NCBI RefSeq assembly: GCF_940143175.1
Contig: NZ_OW659496.1
Coordinates: 1,364,001-1,428,000 of the forward strand
From: Erysipelothrix amsterdamensis
Lineage (GTDB): Bacteria; Bacillota_I; Bacilli_A; Erysipelotrichales; Erysipelotrichaceae
Length of the DNA: 64,000 nt
Direction: 5' to 3'
This document shows, piece by piece, positions 49,531 through 58,612 of the stretch (the stretch's first letter is position 1; each line of letters opens with the position of its first letter). Under the pieces are notes generated by a model. It was not told the DNA's origin, searched no databases, and was given only the letters and a program-made list of their open reading frames with translations. The position numbers and the translations under genes are program-made.

Positions 49531-50364
49531 TTATCCTTTCACAGCACCTACTGTAACACCTTGTGTAAAGAAGCTTTGGAAACAGAGGAACACAACAATC
49601 ATCGGTAAGGATGCAAGCAATGCCCCTGCCATTAGAAGTCCGTAGTTTAATGAGAACTCAGCAGACTGTGCCATGGAAGCAAGGCCTAATGGAAGTGTCT
49701 TCATAACTTCCGAGTTTGTAAAGACAAGTTGTGAGAAATAATCATTCCAACTTGAGATAAATGTAAAGATTGCAAGTGCACCAATTCCTGGTTTCACAAT
49801 TGGAAGCACAATGTGCCAGAATTTCTTAATTTCACTACAGCCATCGATGTCCGCAGATTCTAATAATGAATCGGGAACGGCATGAGAGAACTGTTTCATT
49901 AAGAAGACACCAAAGGGCCATCCAACAGCGGGAAGAATTAAGGCCGTATACGTATCCATTAAACCGAGTTCAGTAATAAAACGTAGAAGCGGGATTAAGA
50001 TTACCTGTTTTGGTAGAGCCATCGCTGCAATAAAGATTGCGAAGATCAGCTTAACCCCAGGAAATTTTTTCTTCGCTAAAGCATAACCAGCAAGCGAAGC
50101 AGTTGTACATACTAACAATGTTGTCGTTAAGGACACAAACACGGAGTTAAAGAACCAGCGTGCTGTTAGCGGTTGTAATAATAATTTATAGTTATCAAAT
50201 GTTGGATTTAAAGGAAACCACTCAGGTGGTAATGCGATCGCAACATCTTGTAATTTAAATGAACCGGATGCAATCCAGTAAAATGGAAAGATAAAGAATA
50301 TTGTGAGTGCTACTAAGAATATCATTGAAATGATATTAAAGAGTCCAAATTTTTTAAACTTCAT
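49531..50364 (-). CDS. Sugar ABC transporter permease (MalG type), probable sialic acid
   Basis: 277 aa, six membrane helices. The EAA loop, ESADIDGCSEIKKFWHIVLP, binds the ATPase. Second permease of a CUT1-type transporter whose operon also holds nanE. No ATP-binding gene is present; a shared MsmK-type ATPase elsewhere would be needed, as for streptococcal SatABC. Confidence 0.9.
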   Translation of the reverse strand: MKFKKFGLFNIISMIFLVALTIFFIFPFYWIASGSFKLQDVAIALPPEWFPLNPTFDNYKLLLQPLTARWFFNSVFVSLTTTLLVCTTASLAGYALAKKKFPGVKLIFAIFIAAMALPKQVILIPLLRFITELGLMDTYTALILPAVGWPFGVFLMKQFSHAVPDSLLESADIDGCSEIKKFWHIVLPIVKPGIGALAIFTFISSWNDYFSQLVFTNSEVMKTLPLGLASMAQSAEFSLNYGLLMAGALLASLPMIVVFLCFQSFFTQGVTVGAVKG

Positions 50365-50376
50365 ATATGTTCCCCC

Positions 50377-51273
50377 CTAATAATTAACGTCATCGGACAA
50401 GAATTTAAATTGTAAGGTCGAGATAATTGCGATAATTACCGCAAGAATAACACCCATCGCTGACGCCTTTCCATATTCCTGTAGAATAATCGCCGTTTCA
50501 TAAACCAGATACATTACAGTCGAAGTAGAGTAGTTTGGTCCACCGGCTGTCATTAATTGGATTAATGAGAAGATTTGGAAACTGTTGATCGTTGTCGTGA
50601 CCACAATATAAAGTGTGGTTGGTTTGATCAGTGGCCAGATTATTTTTCTAAAAATAACCCAGTTCCCAGCACCATCGATACGTGCTGATTCTAATAACTC
50701 TTCTGGAACGTTTCCTAAAGCTGCGACATAAAGAATAATGGGTTGTCCAAGACTTGTGGTAATAAGGACTGCAATAATTGCATAGATTGCGGTCTTAGAG
50801 TTTCCAAGCCATTGTACATTTTCACTAATGAGTCCTACATTTTTTAGGATATAGTTCAAGATTCCAAAATCAGGGTTATAAATCCATAACCAAACAACTG
50901 TAATGGATACAACGGATGAGATTGCAGGAATATAGAATACACCTCTAAAGAACGAACGAACTGCAGCGTGTTTATTATAAATATGAATTGCGATAAAGAG
51001 TGCCAACATTACCACAATTGGAACAGCAACCAAGGTAATAACTGCTGTATTACGCATTGATTTTAAGAATATATCATCATGCATTAAGTTTGCGTAATGA
51101 TTGAGTCCATAGAAGACTTGGTTACGTCCTCTAAATCTGAAAAATGATAAGTAGATCCCTTTGACCATGGGATATAAAACGAATGTCACGAAGAATAACA
51201 ATGCAGGGAGTAAGAATAAATATCCACTTGTATCAATATGCTTCTTTTTAATTTTCTGTTTTAATGCCTTCAT
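50377..51273 (-). CDS. Sugar ABC transporter permease (MalF type), probable sialic acid
   Basis: 298 aa, six membrane helices. EAA loop ESARIDGAGNWVIFRKIIWP. Pairs with the downstream MalG-type permease. SD GAAGGGG. A hairpin with T-run separates it from the binding-protein gene, as is common when the binding protein is needed in excess. Confidence 0.9.
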   Translation of the reverse strand: MKALKQKIKKKHIDTSGYLFLLPALLFFVTFVLYPMVKGIYLSFFRFRGRNQVFYGLNHYANLMHDDIFLKSMRNTAVITLVAVPIVVMLALFIAIHIYNKHAAVRSFFRGVFYIPAISSVVSITVVWLWIYNPDFGILNYILKNVGLISENVQWLGNSKTAIYAIIAVLITTSLGQPIILYVAALGNVPEELLESARIDGAGNWVIFRKIIWPLIKPTTLYIVVTTTINSFQIFSLIQLMTAGGPNYSTSTVMYLVYETAIILQEYGKASAMGVILAVIIAIISTLQFKFLSDDVNY

Positions 51274-51290
51274 ACATATCCCCTTCTAAT

Positions 51291-51325
51291 AAAAATGGGA
51301 GATGAAACAAACATCCATCTCCCAT
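51291..51325 (-). terminator. Partial intra-operon terminator after the binding-protein gene
   Basis: ATGGGAGATG and CATCTCCCAT (51295-51325), then five T on the minus strand. Confidence 0.75.
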
Positions 51326-51341
51326 CACTATGATTGATAAC

Positions 51342-52637
51342 CTATTGTGCTTCTTTTATTGTATTATTTGCTTTTTCTACAAATGCATCCGCTGCGGCTT
51401 TCGGTTCTGCTTCACCACTCATTACAGATTGTAACATTGGGAACCAGTAAGGACGCATTTTTGCATAACCTTCAATGGTATTGTAGTAAGGACCAAATTG
51501 AGGTGTTAGTGATTCTGCGAATTTAAGTTCTGCATCATCATATAATCCAGTTTGACCTTGTTGTGCTGAGAAGTTTCCTGTTGCAAGAAGTGTACGTTTA
51601 CCCCATACTTCATCATTGATCATGAAGTCTGCGAATTTTTGAGCTGCTGCTGCTTTCGCATCATCACCGTTGTCAAATACGGCTGGACCTGCAACTAAGA
51701 ATTCATATTTAGGTGCTTTCGCATCATTTGGATAAGGTAAGAAACGTGCATTCATGTCTGAACCTTGCATGTGTTGTGTACGAAGTCCTGGAGATGAAAG
51801 AATTGAAATTGCGGTTTTATTGGATTTGAAGTATTCTTGACCATCTTTTGATTCAAGACCCTGTCCACTTCCAAGTAATCCCTCTTTTGAAGCTTTAGCT
51901 ACCCATTCTAGACCTTTAACACCTTGTTCGTTATTAATGGTATATTCTGAGATTGCTTCATCTGTAATCCATGAGCCGTATAAGTTTGAAACAAAGGCAC
52001 GAGGACCTTGATCCCCTGCAGCTGATTTCGCATAAAGTAATGTCGGAATCATTTCTGGATCTTTTTCTTTAACTGCTTTTAAGAATGTTTCAAATTCATC
52101 AACAGTCCAATTACGTCCTGGATTATCTTCTTTATCTAATGGAAGTAAATCTGTAATTCCTAACTTATCTGTTACATTGGTATTTACTGCCATTAAGAAC
52201 GGTGCAATCCCTTGTGGGTAAAGATAGAGTTTATTATCAAGACTACTTGCTTTTACTGCAGATGCATCAAGTTGTTTTGTATCAACATCTGCAAATTCTT
52301 TGAGGTATCCTTTTGAAGCCCAGTCAATAACACGACCTGGAGCATCATAGATTACATCTGGATTTGTTTTTGATTGAATTGCAGTTTCAACTTTTGCAGG
52401 ACCATCTGTAAAGTCAATTTTTTGGTAATCAACCTTAATGGTTGGGTTTTTTTCCTCAAATGCTTTAATAAGCGCTGCATCGTAATCTGCTGAATCTGGA
52501 AATTCTTGATCATTGGTAAAGTTTGGGAAGTTCCAATACTTAATGGTTACTTCTTCAGAATCTTTCTTCTTACCACATCCTGTCAACAACAACGCTAATG
52601 CTGCTGTTGTGATAACACCTTTCGTAAATCGTTTCAT
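51342..52637 (-). CDS. Extracellular sugar-binding lipoprotein, probable sialic acid
   Basis: 431 aa. Signal peptide with lipobox LLTGC (Cys21). SBP bacterial-1 fold, with the IKYWNFPNF start and the RPYWFPMLQSVMSGEAEPKAAADAF end typical of CUT1 binding proteins. Position between the nan genes and permeases indicates N-acetylneuraminate as ligand. First gene of the operon; promoter with a cre site. Confidence 0.9.
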   Translation of the reverse strand: MKRFTKGVITTAALALLLTGCGKKKDSEEVTIKYWNFPNFTNDQEFPDSADYDAALIKAFEEKNPTIKVDYQKIDFTDGPAKVETAIQSKTNPDVIYDAPGRVIDWASKGYLKEFADVDTKQLDASAVKASSLDNKLYLYPQGIAPFLMAVNTNVTDKLGITDLLPLDKEDNPGRNWTVDEFETFLKAVKEKDPEMIPTLLYAKSAAGDQGPRAFVSNLYGSWITDEAISEYTINNEQGVKGLEWVAKASKEGLLGSGQGLESKDGQEYFKSNKTAISILSSPGLRTQHMQGSDMNARFLPYPNDAKAPKYEFLVAGPAVFDNGDDAKAAAAQKFADFMINDEVWGKRTLLATGNFSAQQGQTGLYDDAELKFAESLTPQFGPYYNTIEGYAKMRPYWFPMLQSVMSGEAEPKAAADAFVEKANNTIKEAQ

Positions 52638-52692
52638 GCTTTTCCTCCTCTAACATGCATATCAAGCATTTGAATATGCTGTACGTAATTTC

Positions 52693-52720
52693 ATAATAGC
52701 ATCTATTTGTATCTTTGCAA
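52693..52720 (-). promoter_or_regulatory. Promoter of the sialic-acid transporter operon
   Basis: Minus strand: -35 TTGCAA (52715-52720), 16 nt, extended -10 TGC-TATTAT (52693-52698). Confidence 0.65.
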
Positions 52721-52729
52721 GCGTTTTCA
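52716..52729. promoter_or_regulatory. cre-like site on the transporter promoter
   Basis: TGCAAGCGTTTTCA overlaps the -35 box; it fits TGNAANCGNTNNCA. Predicts CcpA repression. Confidence 0.6.
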
Positions 52730-52748
52730 TAAAATTATTTACAATTTC

Positions 52749-52816
52749 ATAATTCATGAAATTCATTTTCGTAAACACAGTTTAGATTTTGCTTTTATTA
52801 AAACAGTTTTCGTAAA
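52749..52816. promoter_or_regulatory. Candidate RpiR-family operators upstream of the transporter operon
   Basis: TTTCATAATTCATGAAA is a near palindrome (about 52745-52761). TTTTCGTAAA occurs at 52766-52775 and 52807-52816 and again at 55655-55664 behind nanA; two copies share TCATTTTCGTAAA. Possibly bound by the RpiR regulator encoded alongside. Confidence 0.4.
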
Positions 52817-52834
52817 AAACGGCTTTAAATTACC

Positions 52835-53656
52835 TTATTCTTCCATTTTTTCATTTGCTTTTTTTATAATCGCATCCACAGTTTGACTCATAACATAACT
52901 GTATTGATCATCTTCCAATAATTTCATGGAGATAATATCAACAAGATACATAATCGCAAACTGTGAATTCACAAAACGTTTATTGTCGATAAATAAACTG
53001 TTGTATACAAACATTTGGTAATCACTAATATGCGCTAATTCACTTTCTGAAAAACTGGTCATGGATAATATTTTTGATCCATTATTTTTAGCTGTCTTTA
53101 CAGCATTAAGTACTTCAATTGTTTTCCCCGATGTGGAGATACCAATTACAAGATCTTTTTCTTTGGTAATGGTTGAATTAATCAACATCATATGGGAATC
53201 GGTAATACCGGAGACATTGAACCCCATACGTAATAATCGTTGCGTCATTTCCATCGCTGTGAGCCCTGAACTCCCAACGCCATAGATAAAGATTCTCTGA
53301 GCATCTTTTAAAGCTGTAATTACACGTTCCAACTCTTCTTTGTCAATGTTTTTCTTTGTACGATCAATCACGCGATTGTAGTAAGAATAAACACTATCAA
53401 AGATATCCGAAGACTCAAGTGGTATCCCATCTTGTTCTGCTGCAGAAATTTGAATTTTCATATCAACAAAACTCTCACACCCAATTTTGCGACAAAAGCG
53501 TGTAATCGTTGCACTGGAAGTTCCCGTTTGTTCTGCCAGTTTGCCAATATTTATATTTTTAATTTCATTATTCTTTTGCAGAATGTACATGGCAATTTGT
53601 TTCTCTTTCTGAGAAAAATTGACATATTGTTTTTGTATTTCATCGAGGATATCCAT
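52835..53656 (-). CDS. RpiR/MurR-family regulator of sialic-acid genes
   Basis: 273 aa. N-terminal HTH_6 (IGKLAEQTGTSSATITRFCRKIG, with TSSATITRFCRKIG as the recognition end) and a C-terminal SIS sugar-phosphate-binding domain (FIYGVGSSGLTAMEM, then ISTSGKTIEVLNA). The effector is likely ManNAc-6-P or GlcNAc-6-P. Starts 1 nt after the nanK stop, so translationally coupled. In many Firmicutes an RpiR protein (NanR) represses nan genes. Confidence 0.9.
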   Translation of the reverse strand: MDILDEIQKQYVNFSQKEKQIAMYILQKNNEIKNINIGKLAEQTGTSSATITRFCRKIGCESFVDMKIQISAAEQDGIPLESSDIFDSVYSYYNRVIDRTKKNIDKEELERVITALKDAQRIFIYGVGSSGLTAMEMTQRLLRMGFNVSGITDSHMMLINSTITKEKDLVIGISTSGKTIEVLNAVKTAKNNGSKILSMTSFSESELAHISDYQMFVYNSLFIDNKRFVNSQFAIMYLVDIISMKLLEDDQYSYVMSQTVDAIIKKANEKMEE

Positions 53657-53657
53657 G

Positions 53658-54533
53658 TTATCCTTCCTTTCTTCTTAAAAAGTGATAGAGTGCACCAACC
53701 ATGCCCGCATCATTTTTAAGTTTTGCAAACTGGATGTTTGCGGTATTAAAGGATGGGATCATGGTTTCTTCAAGTGCAGCTTTGATCATCGGTTCAAGAT
53801 AAGCTTGCTGTGCCATAATTCCCCCACCAAGGACAATTACCTCCGGGTTGATTAAGTATTGAATGGTAGCAAGACCTTGAACTAAATGATCTACAAATCG
53901 TGTAAGTGCTTGTTGGCAAATAAGATCCCCTCTTTTTGCATTGGCAATTACCAATCGTCCATCAAATATTTGATCACTGGGATGATGTTTCATCACATCT
54001 TCGACCAATGCGGTTGTGGACGCTAAATCTTGAAAATATGCGTTCTTTATTGGAATGTACCCGACTTCCCCTGCCGTACCGCTTGCACCATGCCAAAGAT
54101 TTCCTTCAAACATTAATGCACCACCAACCCCTGTACCAATGGTAAGGCATACCACCGACGATGCACCACGTGCAGCACCTTGCCAATACTCACCCATACA
54201 GGCACAATTCACATCATTCTCTACGAAACATGGAATGTGATAGGTTGATTCGATAATTTCTTTAAGCGGGGTTCCCGTGTAATCGGGAATGGTATACCCC
54301 GCATATTGAATCGATCCGGTTTCTAAATCCACAACGCCGGCCGTTGAAATCGCAACACCATCGACATCTAAATCCTGCTTTAAAATTTGATGCAAGGTAT
54401 CAACAATTTCATGATTACCGGCTGTTTGTTTTACAGAAAGGGTTTCAGTTTCAGTTAACGCCTCACCCAACTCGTTATAACATGCATGTTTTATCGATGT
54501 GCCTCCGATATCAATGCAACGGTAACGCTTCAT
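53658..54533 (-). CDS. nanK: ROK-family N-acetylmannosamine kinase
   Basis: 291 aa. RCIDIGGTSIKHACYN is the ATP-phosphate loop, ENDVNCACMGEYWQG the catalytic Asp region, and TIGTGVGGALM the adenosine-contacting part. Phosphorylates ManNAc from NanA. The ROK zinc motif is not complete (GASGTAGEVGYIPI has no CxC), as in several Firmicute NanK proteins. Starts 11 nt after nanA. Confidence 0.9.
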   Translation of the reverse strand: MKRYRCIDIGGTSIKHACYNELGEALTETETLSVKQTAGNHEIVDTLHQILKQDLDVDGVAISTAGVVDLETGSIQYAGYTIPDYTGTPLKEIIESTYHIPCFVENDVNCACMGEYWQGAARGASSVVCLTIGTGVGGALMFEGNLWHGASGTAGEVGYIPIKNAYFQDLASTTALVEDVMKHHPSDQIFDGRLVIANAKRGDLICQQALTRFVDHLVQGLATIQYLINPEVIVLGGGIMAQQAYLEPMIKAALEETMIPSFNTANIQFAKLKNDAGMVGALYHFLRRKEG

Positions 54534-54544
54534 GACAAACCTCC

Positions 54545-55417
54545 TTATGCCTTTACATACATCTGGTGAATTTCAATTGCACGTTTACGTTGTGCATCTT
54601 GAGGTGCTTTCATCGGTTCGCGACAAATACCTGCATGAACCCCTTCCTCCGCTAAAATTAATTTTAATGTGTTATAAAGGCCATTATCTAAGACCGCACT
54701 GATTAAATCGTTAGTTTCTTTTTGGAGTTGTAATGCAGTTTTTAAATCCCCTGCATCCACGGCATCCATGGTTTGACGAGCTTTTAATGCATTCACATTA
54801 AAGGTTGAACCAATTGCACCATCAACACCCAATGCACATGCTGGCAACAACATCTCATCAAAACCTGCATAAATTAATTTTTCTGGGAATGTTGTGCGCA
54901 TACGTTCAAGAAGATAGAAATCTGCTGCCGTAAACTTAACACCCTTAATTTTCTCGTTTTCAAAGAGCTCTGCAAATTGATCCAATGAAAGGGATACACC
55001 GGTTAGATAAGGAATTGAATAAATAATCATTTCAGTATCGATATCTTCTAAAATGCGGTTGTAGTAGTTTTTAACTTCCTCGAAATCAAATTTGTAATAG
55101 AAAGGCGTAACGGCTGAAATTGTTTTATATCCGAGATCAGTTACAAATCGAGCCAATTCTTTTGCTTCTTTAAGGTTTGTGGAACCTACTTGCGCAATTA
55201 AATCACAAGCACCTTGAGTTTCTTCAAAGGCAATCTCGAAGATACGTTTTTTCTCTTCCGTAGAGATTAAGAAGTTTTCCCCCGTACTTCCTCCGACATA
55301 AAGACCATCGACCTTATTATGATCGATATTGTAACGGACAATTTCACGTAATCCTTGTTCGGAAAGATCTCCGTTTTCATCAAAGGCAACCAGTAATGCT
55401 GAATATAGTTTTTTCAT
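54545..55417 (-). CDS. nanA: N-acetylneuraminate lyase
   Basis: 290 aa, class I aldolase barrel. YVGGSTGENFL is the carboxylate loop, IIYSIPYLTG has the catalytic Tyr, and KGVKFTAAD the Schiff-base Lys (about residue 161). Splits N-acetylneuraminate into ManNAc and pyruvate. First gene of nanA-nanK-rpiR. No sialidase gene is present in the window. Confidence 0.95.
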   Translation of the reverse strand: MKKLYSALLVAFDENGDLSEQGLREIVRYNIDHNKVDGLYVGGSTGENFLISTEEKKRIFEIAFEETQGACDLIAQVGSTNLKEAKELARFVTDLGYKTISAVTPFYYKFDFEEVKNYYNRILEDIDTEMIIYSIPYLTGVSLSLDQFAELFENEKIKGVKFTAADFYLLERMRTTFPEKLIYAGFDEMLLPACALGVDGAIGSTFNVNALKARQTMDAVDAGDLKTALQLQKETNDLISAVLDNGLYNTLKLILAEEGVHAGICREPMKAPQDAQRKRAIEIHQMYVKA

Positions 55418-55438
55418 TTTCCACCTCTGCGATTATAT

Positions 55439-55452
55439 TGGTATCGCTTACA
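55439..55452. promoter_or_regulatory. cre site at the nanA start site
   Basis: The minus strand reads TGTAAGCGATACCA, a full match to TGNAANCGNTNNCA, overlapping the predicted transcription start. Confidence 0.65.
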
Positions 55453-55457
55453 TTTGG

Positions 55458-55486
55458 AGTATAGCATCGAAAATTGTTTTAATCAA
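55458..55486 (-). promoter_or_regulatory. nanA-nanK-rpiR promoter
   Basis: Minus strand: -35 TTGATT (55481-55486), 17 nt, extended -10 TGC-TATACT (55458-55463). Confidence 0.7.
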
Positions 55487-55572
55487 GATGATTTATTGAA
55501 AACAAATACCACTAACGTAAGCCCTTTCATCGTGGTGTAAACTATCTTTAACTTTGTAAATGATTACCAAAC

Positions 55573-55604
55573 GCAAAAAGAACCACTTTATAGTGGTTCT
55601 TTGG
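55573..55604 (-). terminator. Terminator of the HAD phosphatase gene
   Basis: AAAGAACCACT, 4-nt loop, AGTGGTTCTTT; T-run on the minus strand. Confidence 0.8.
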
Positions 55605-55686
55605 TTTGTTTTCTTAATTCCGTTTCTATCCGAAAACATTTTTCATTAAAATCATTTTCGTAAATATATTTTTTATCGGTAATCGA

Positions 55687-56370
55687 TTATTTAATAATAT
55701 CAAGGAAATCAAGCAGGTTTTTAATTTCAAAATCGGGTTTAATATCCGTAGGGTTTGCGTTCCCTTCTGGGTTATACCAGCATCCTGTAAGTCCGGCATT
55801 CATGGCACCATAAACATCGGCTTTAATATTATCACCCAACACAATTGTTTCTGCTGGATTAAACGGTTGCATTTCTTTGGCAACGATTTCAAAAAACTCG
55901 ATCATCGGTTTCGCATACCCAAGTTCTTGAGAAATAAAGATATGACCGAACCAATCACGAATGTTTGCGTGATCCAATCGTTTATACTGTGTATCGGTAA
56001 TCCCATTGGTCACAATGCCCAAACGATAATCATCCTTTACAGCTGCAAGCAATTCCATTGCCCCTGGCATAAAGATATTATTTTCTTCAATCAGTGTACG
56101 AAACATTTGATCCATCTCACGACCGCTATACGGTAAATCAAAGGATGCAAGGGAGACACCAAAACGCTCGTCAAGAATGGTTTGTTGATCAATCTCGCCA
56201 CGTTCATGGGCTTCCCATAACTGATGGTTCACGTCGTAATAGTAATCTAAGACTTCTTTTGTATACGGTACCTTAAGCGTTTCAAATAACTGCTTAAGTG
56301 CGATAGTCTCAGATTCTTTAAAATTTAACAGGGTATTATCAATATCAAAGAGTAATGTAGTATATGTCAT
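55687..56370 (-). CDS. HAD-family hydrolase, YjjG/YfnB type
   Basis: 227 aa from the ATG at 56370 (GGAGGACATT upstream). HAD motif I FDIDNTLLNF, motif II IVTNG, motif III and IV GDNIKADVYGAMNAG. The size and the FKESE following motif I resemble 5'-nucleotidase YjjG, which clears non-canonical nucleotides. Substrate not proven. Divergent from the MATE gene. Confidence 0.87.
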   Translation of the reverse strand: MTYTTLLFDIDNTLLNFKESETIALKQLFETLKVPYTKEVLDYYYDVNHQLWEAHERGEIDQQTILDERFGVSLASFDLPYSGREMDQMFRTLIEENNIFMPGAMELLAAVKDDYRLGIVTNGITDTQYKRLDHANIRDWFGHIFISQELGYAKPMIEFFEIVAKEMQPFNPAETIVLGDNIKADVYGAMNAGLTGCWYNPEGNANPTDIKPDFEIKNLLDFLDIIK

Positions 56371-56474
56371 AATGTCCTCCAAATCCTATTTATTCTATCA
56401 TAAATTAGTACCAAACGTGATATGATGACCATAAATTGAGCCATTCTTGGTACATTTTCTTTTGGAGGTCTTTT

Positions 56475-57797
56475 ATGAATACAATACCCACACGCAAGCA
56501 ATTGCGTCACAATCTCGCCCGTTACATCCTTCCCTCAATCGGAGCGATGATCTTTTTTTCTTTATATACTATGGTTGATGGGATGTTTGTCGGTAAAGGG
56601 GTCGGTCCGCACGCTCTCGCTTCCGTGAACCTCTCAATGCCTTACATCAACATGATTTTTGCGTTTGCCTTAATGATTGCGGTCGGTGCCTCAACGCGCA
56701 TCACCTACTACTTCGGTAAAAAAAGCATTCATGAAAGTAACGTCATCTTCTCACTGGGTTTTTGGTTTTTAGGGCTTTTTTCGCTAGCTTTAGCCATGAT
56801 AACAGGTCTTCTCCGCGACTCCCTAATTATTCTGTTAGGCGCAACACCGGATACTATGCACTATGTTTCTCAATACTTGAGTATGATGATTCTCTTTAGT
56901 CCTTTTTTTATGTTGACCTATTACCTTGAGGTATTGGTTAAAGCAGATGGTGCTCCCGGATTATCGTTACTGGGTATTATCTTAAGTGCCTTTGTGAATA
57001 TTGTTTTAGATTATCTTTTCGTAATTCAATTTCAATGGGGCATCCAAGGTGCCGCACTTGCAACCGGTATTGCGCAAGTCTTTGGCTTTATCTTCTTTTT
57101 AACGTATTTCCTATCTTCTAAATCCACACTCAAATTTATCAAACCCACATGGAATATTAAGACCGTCATGAACATGATTCGAATCGGCATTCCAGATGCC
57201 TTAACGGAACTCTCGTCTGGATTTATTACCTTCGTCTTTAATCTCGGAGTTGCCTTTTATTTTGGTTCCAATGGTCTTGCTGCCTTTGGCGTCTTAATGT
57301 ATCTAACCAATCTTGTTACGGTTACCATGATTGGGATTAATCAAGGAATTCAACCCTTAATTAGTTTTTATCACGGTCAAAAACAAACAAAACTTATGGA
57401 TTGGATTTTAAACGATGCACTCTTTATCAGTGTGCTCTGTGGTCTAGGATTCTTTATCCTTTGTCAGACTTTACCCGAAGTTCTTGTAAGTGGGTTTATT
57501 AATGTGAAAAACATTGAACCTTTTAACCTTGCGGTTAAAGCATTACCCATCTTTAGCTATGGTTTCCTTTTATCTGGAATTAATATTGTCTTAGCCGGCT
57601 ATTTTACTGCACTGGAACGTATTCGTCCGGCAATGCTTATTTCAATGATGCGTGGCTATCTTCTTGTAGCGCTGTGTGTAATCAGTCTTCCTTACTTATT
57701 CGGTGCAAGCGCGATTTGGTTGGCTCCCCTAACGTACGAATTGCTTACCCTAGTCGTTTCATTAATCCTATTTAAACACTATAAAAAAACAGCCTAG
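56475..57797 (+). CDS. MATE-family multidrug exporter
   Basis: 440 aa from the ATG at 56475 (TTGGAGG upstream). Twelve membrane helices in two six-helix halves. SMPYINMIFAFALMIAVGAS and GVLMYLTNLVTVTMIGINQGIQPLISFYHG (quoted in parts: GINQGIQPLISFYHG) are MATE/MepA hallmarks. Probably a Na+ or H+ antiporter. A second MATE of equal length lies at 60.6 kb, but the two are not close copies. Confidence 0.9.
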   Translation: MNTIPTRKQLRHNLARYILPSIGAMIFFSLYTMVDGMFVGKGVGPHALASVNLSMPYINMIFAFALMIAVGASTRITYYFGKKSIHESNVIFSLGFWFLGLFSLALAMITGLLRDSLIILLGATPDTMHYVSQYLSMMILFSPFFMLTYYLEVLVKADGAPGLSLLGIILSAFVNIVLDYLFVIQFQWGIQGAALATGIAQVFGFIFFLTYFLSSKSTLKFIKPTWNIKTVMNMIRIGIPDALTELSSGFITFVFNLGVAFYFGSNGLAAFGVLMYLTNLVTVTMIGINQGIQPLISFYHGQKQTKLMDWILNDALFISVLCGLGFFILCQTLPEVLVSGFINVKNIEPFNLAVKALPIFSYGFLLSGINIVLAGYFTALERIRPAMLISMMRGYLLVALCVISLPYLFGASAIWLAPLTYELLTLVVSLILFKHYKKTA

Positions 57798-57806
57798 GCT
57801 GTTTTA
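57785..57806. terminator. Bidirectional terminator
   Basis: AAAACAGCCTAGGCTGTTTT palindrome with flanking A- and T-runs. Confidence 0.8.
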
Positions 57807-58586
57807 GAAAAAATGTTTAAACGCATGATAGGTTCCATACTCCCAAAAAGGCCAGGAATGATCCCCATCATCAAGATAATGAACATCGACCTCTGTATAG
57901 GCCTCTAAATCGGCGACAAACTGCTTTACATCCGCAATTGGGACCGCTTCATCCATACCTCCTGTCATAACCAAAAAAGACACAGGGAGGTTTTTTGTAT
58001 GGTATGACGCAAGGCTCGCACTTGGATGTTGACGAGTCCAAAGTTCATGATCAAATACATCATTTTGATCCCGGAATACATGCCACTCATAGGTTACGGT
58101 CGTTGGTGTCATGGTATACCAAACCGCCGGTGATAAAGCCATCACTTTGGAAAAATACTCAGGATAACGAAGACCTAAGTTGCTGGCCCCATAACCGCCC
58201 ATGGATAACCCACCAATAAAGCGTTTTTCTCGGGTAGGATGAAGTCCTAAACGCGCTTCAAGTGTTGGAATAAGATCTTCAATTACGGCTGTTTCCATTT
58301 GGAAACAACGACTGTTTATATAAAACGAATTAAAACCATCTACAAAAATCACAACACATTTACGACATTCACCCAGTTCCATAGACTCATCAAGAAACTC
58401 CGGTAATAAAAACCGCTCTGTCATATTGCGATGGTTTCCGGTTGCCCCATGTAAGAGATAAACAACAGGAAGTGTACTGAGCGATTCATTACTGTCTAAA
58501 TATGGACAGTATTCACTGTAATTCCAATCAAATCCTAATGATGGTGAATAGATTGTGCCATCGACCATCTCACCGCTTTTTCCCAT
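57804..58586 (-). CDS. Esterase D/FrmB-type esterase (EstA-like)
   Basis: 260 aa. VVYLLHGATGNHRNM is the oxyanion loop, FIGGLSMGGYGASNLG holds the nucleophilic Ser, and the Asp and His lie in TGGMDEAVP and DDGDHSWPFWE. This matches tributyrin esterase EstA of streptococci, which can remove O-acetyl groups from sialic acids. Near the nan locus that would help use of acetylated sialic acids, but this is only inferred. No signal peptide is seen. Confidence 0.85.
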   Translation of the reverse strand: MGKSGEMVDGTIYSPSLGFDWNYSEYCPYLDSNESLSTLPVVYLLHGATGNHRNMTERFLLPEFLDESMELGECRKCVVIFVDGFNSFYINSRCFQMETAVIEDLIPTLEARLGLHPTREKRFIGGLSMGGYGASNLGLRYPEYFSKVMALSPAVWYTMTPTTVTYEWHVFRDQNDVFDHELWTRQHPSASLASYHTKNLPVSFLVMTGGMDEAVPIADVKQFVADLEAYTEVDVHYLDDGDHSWPFWEYGTYHAFKHFF

Positions 58587-58612
58587 AGAACCCCTCTTTT
58601 CTATTTTAAATA

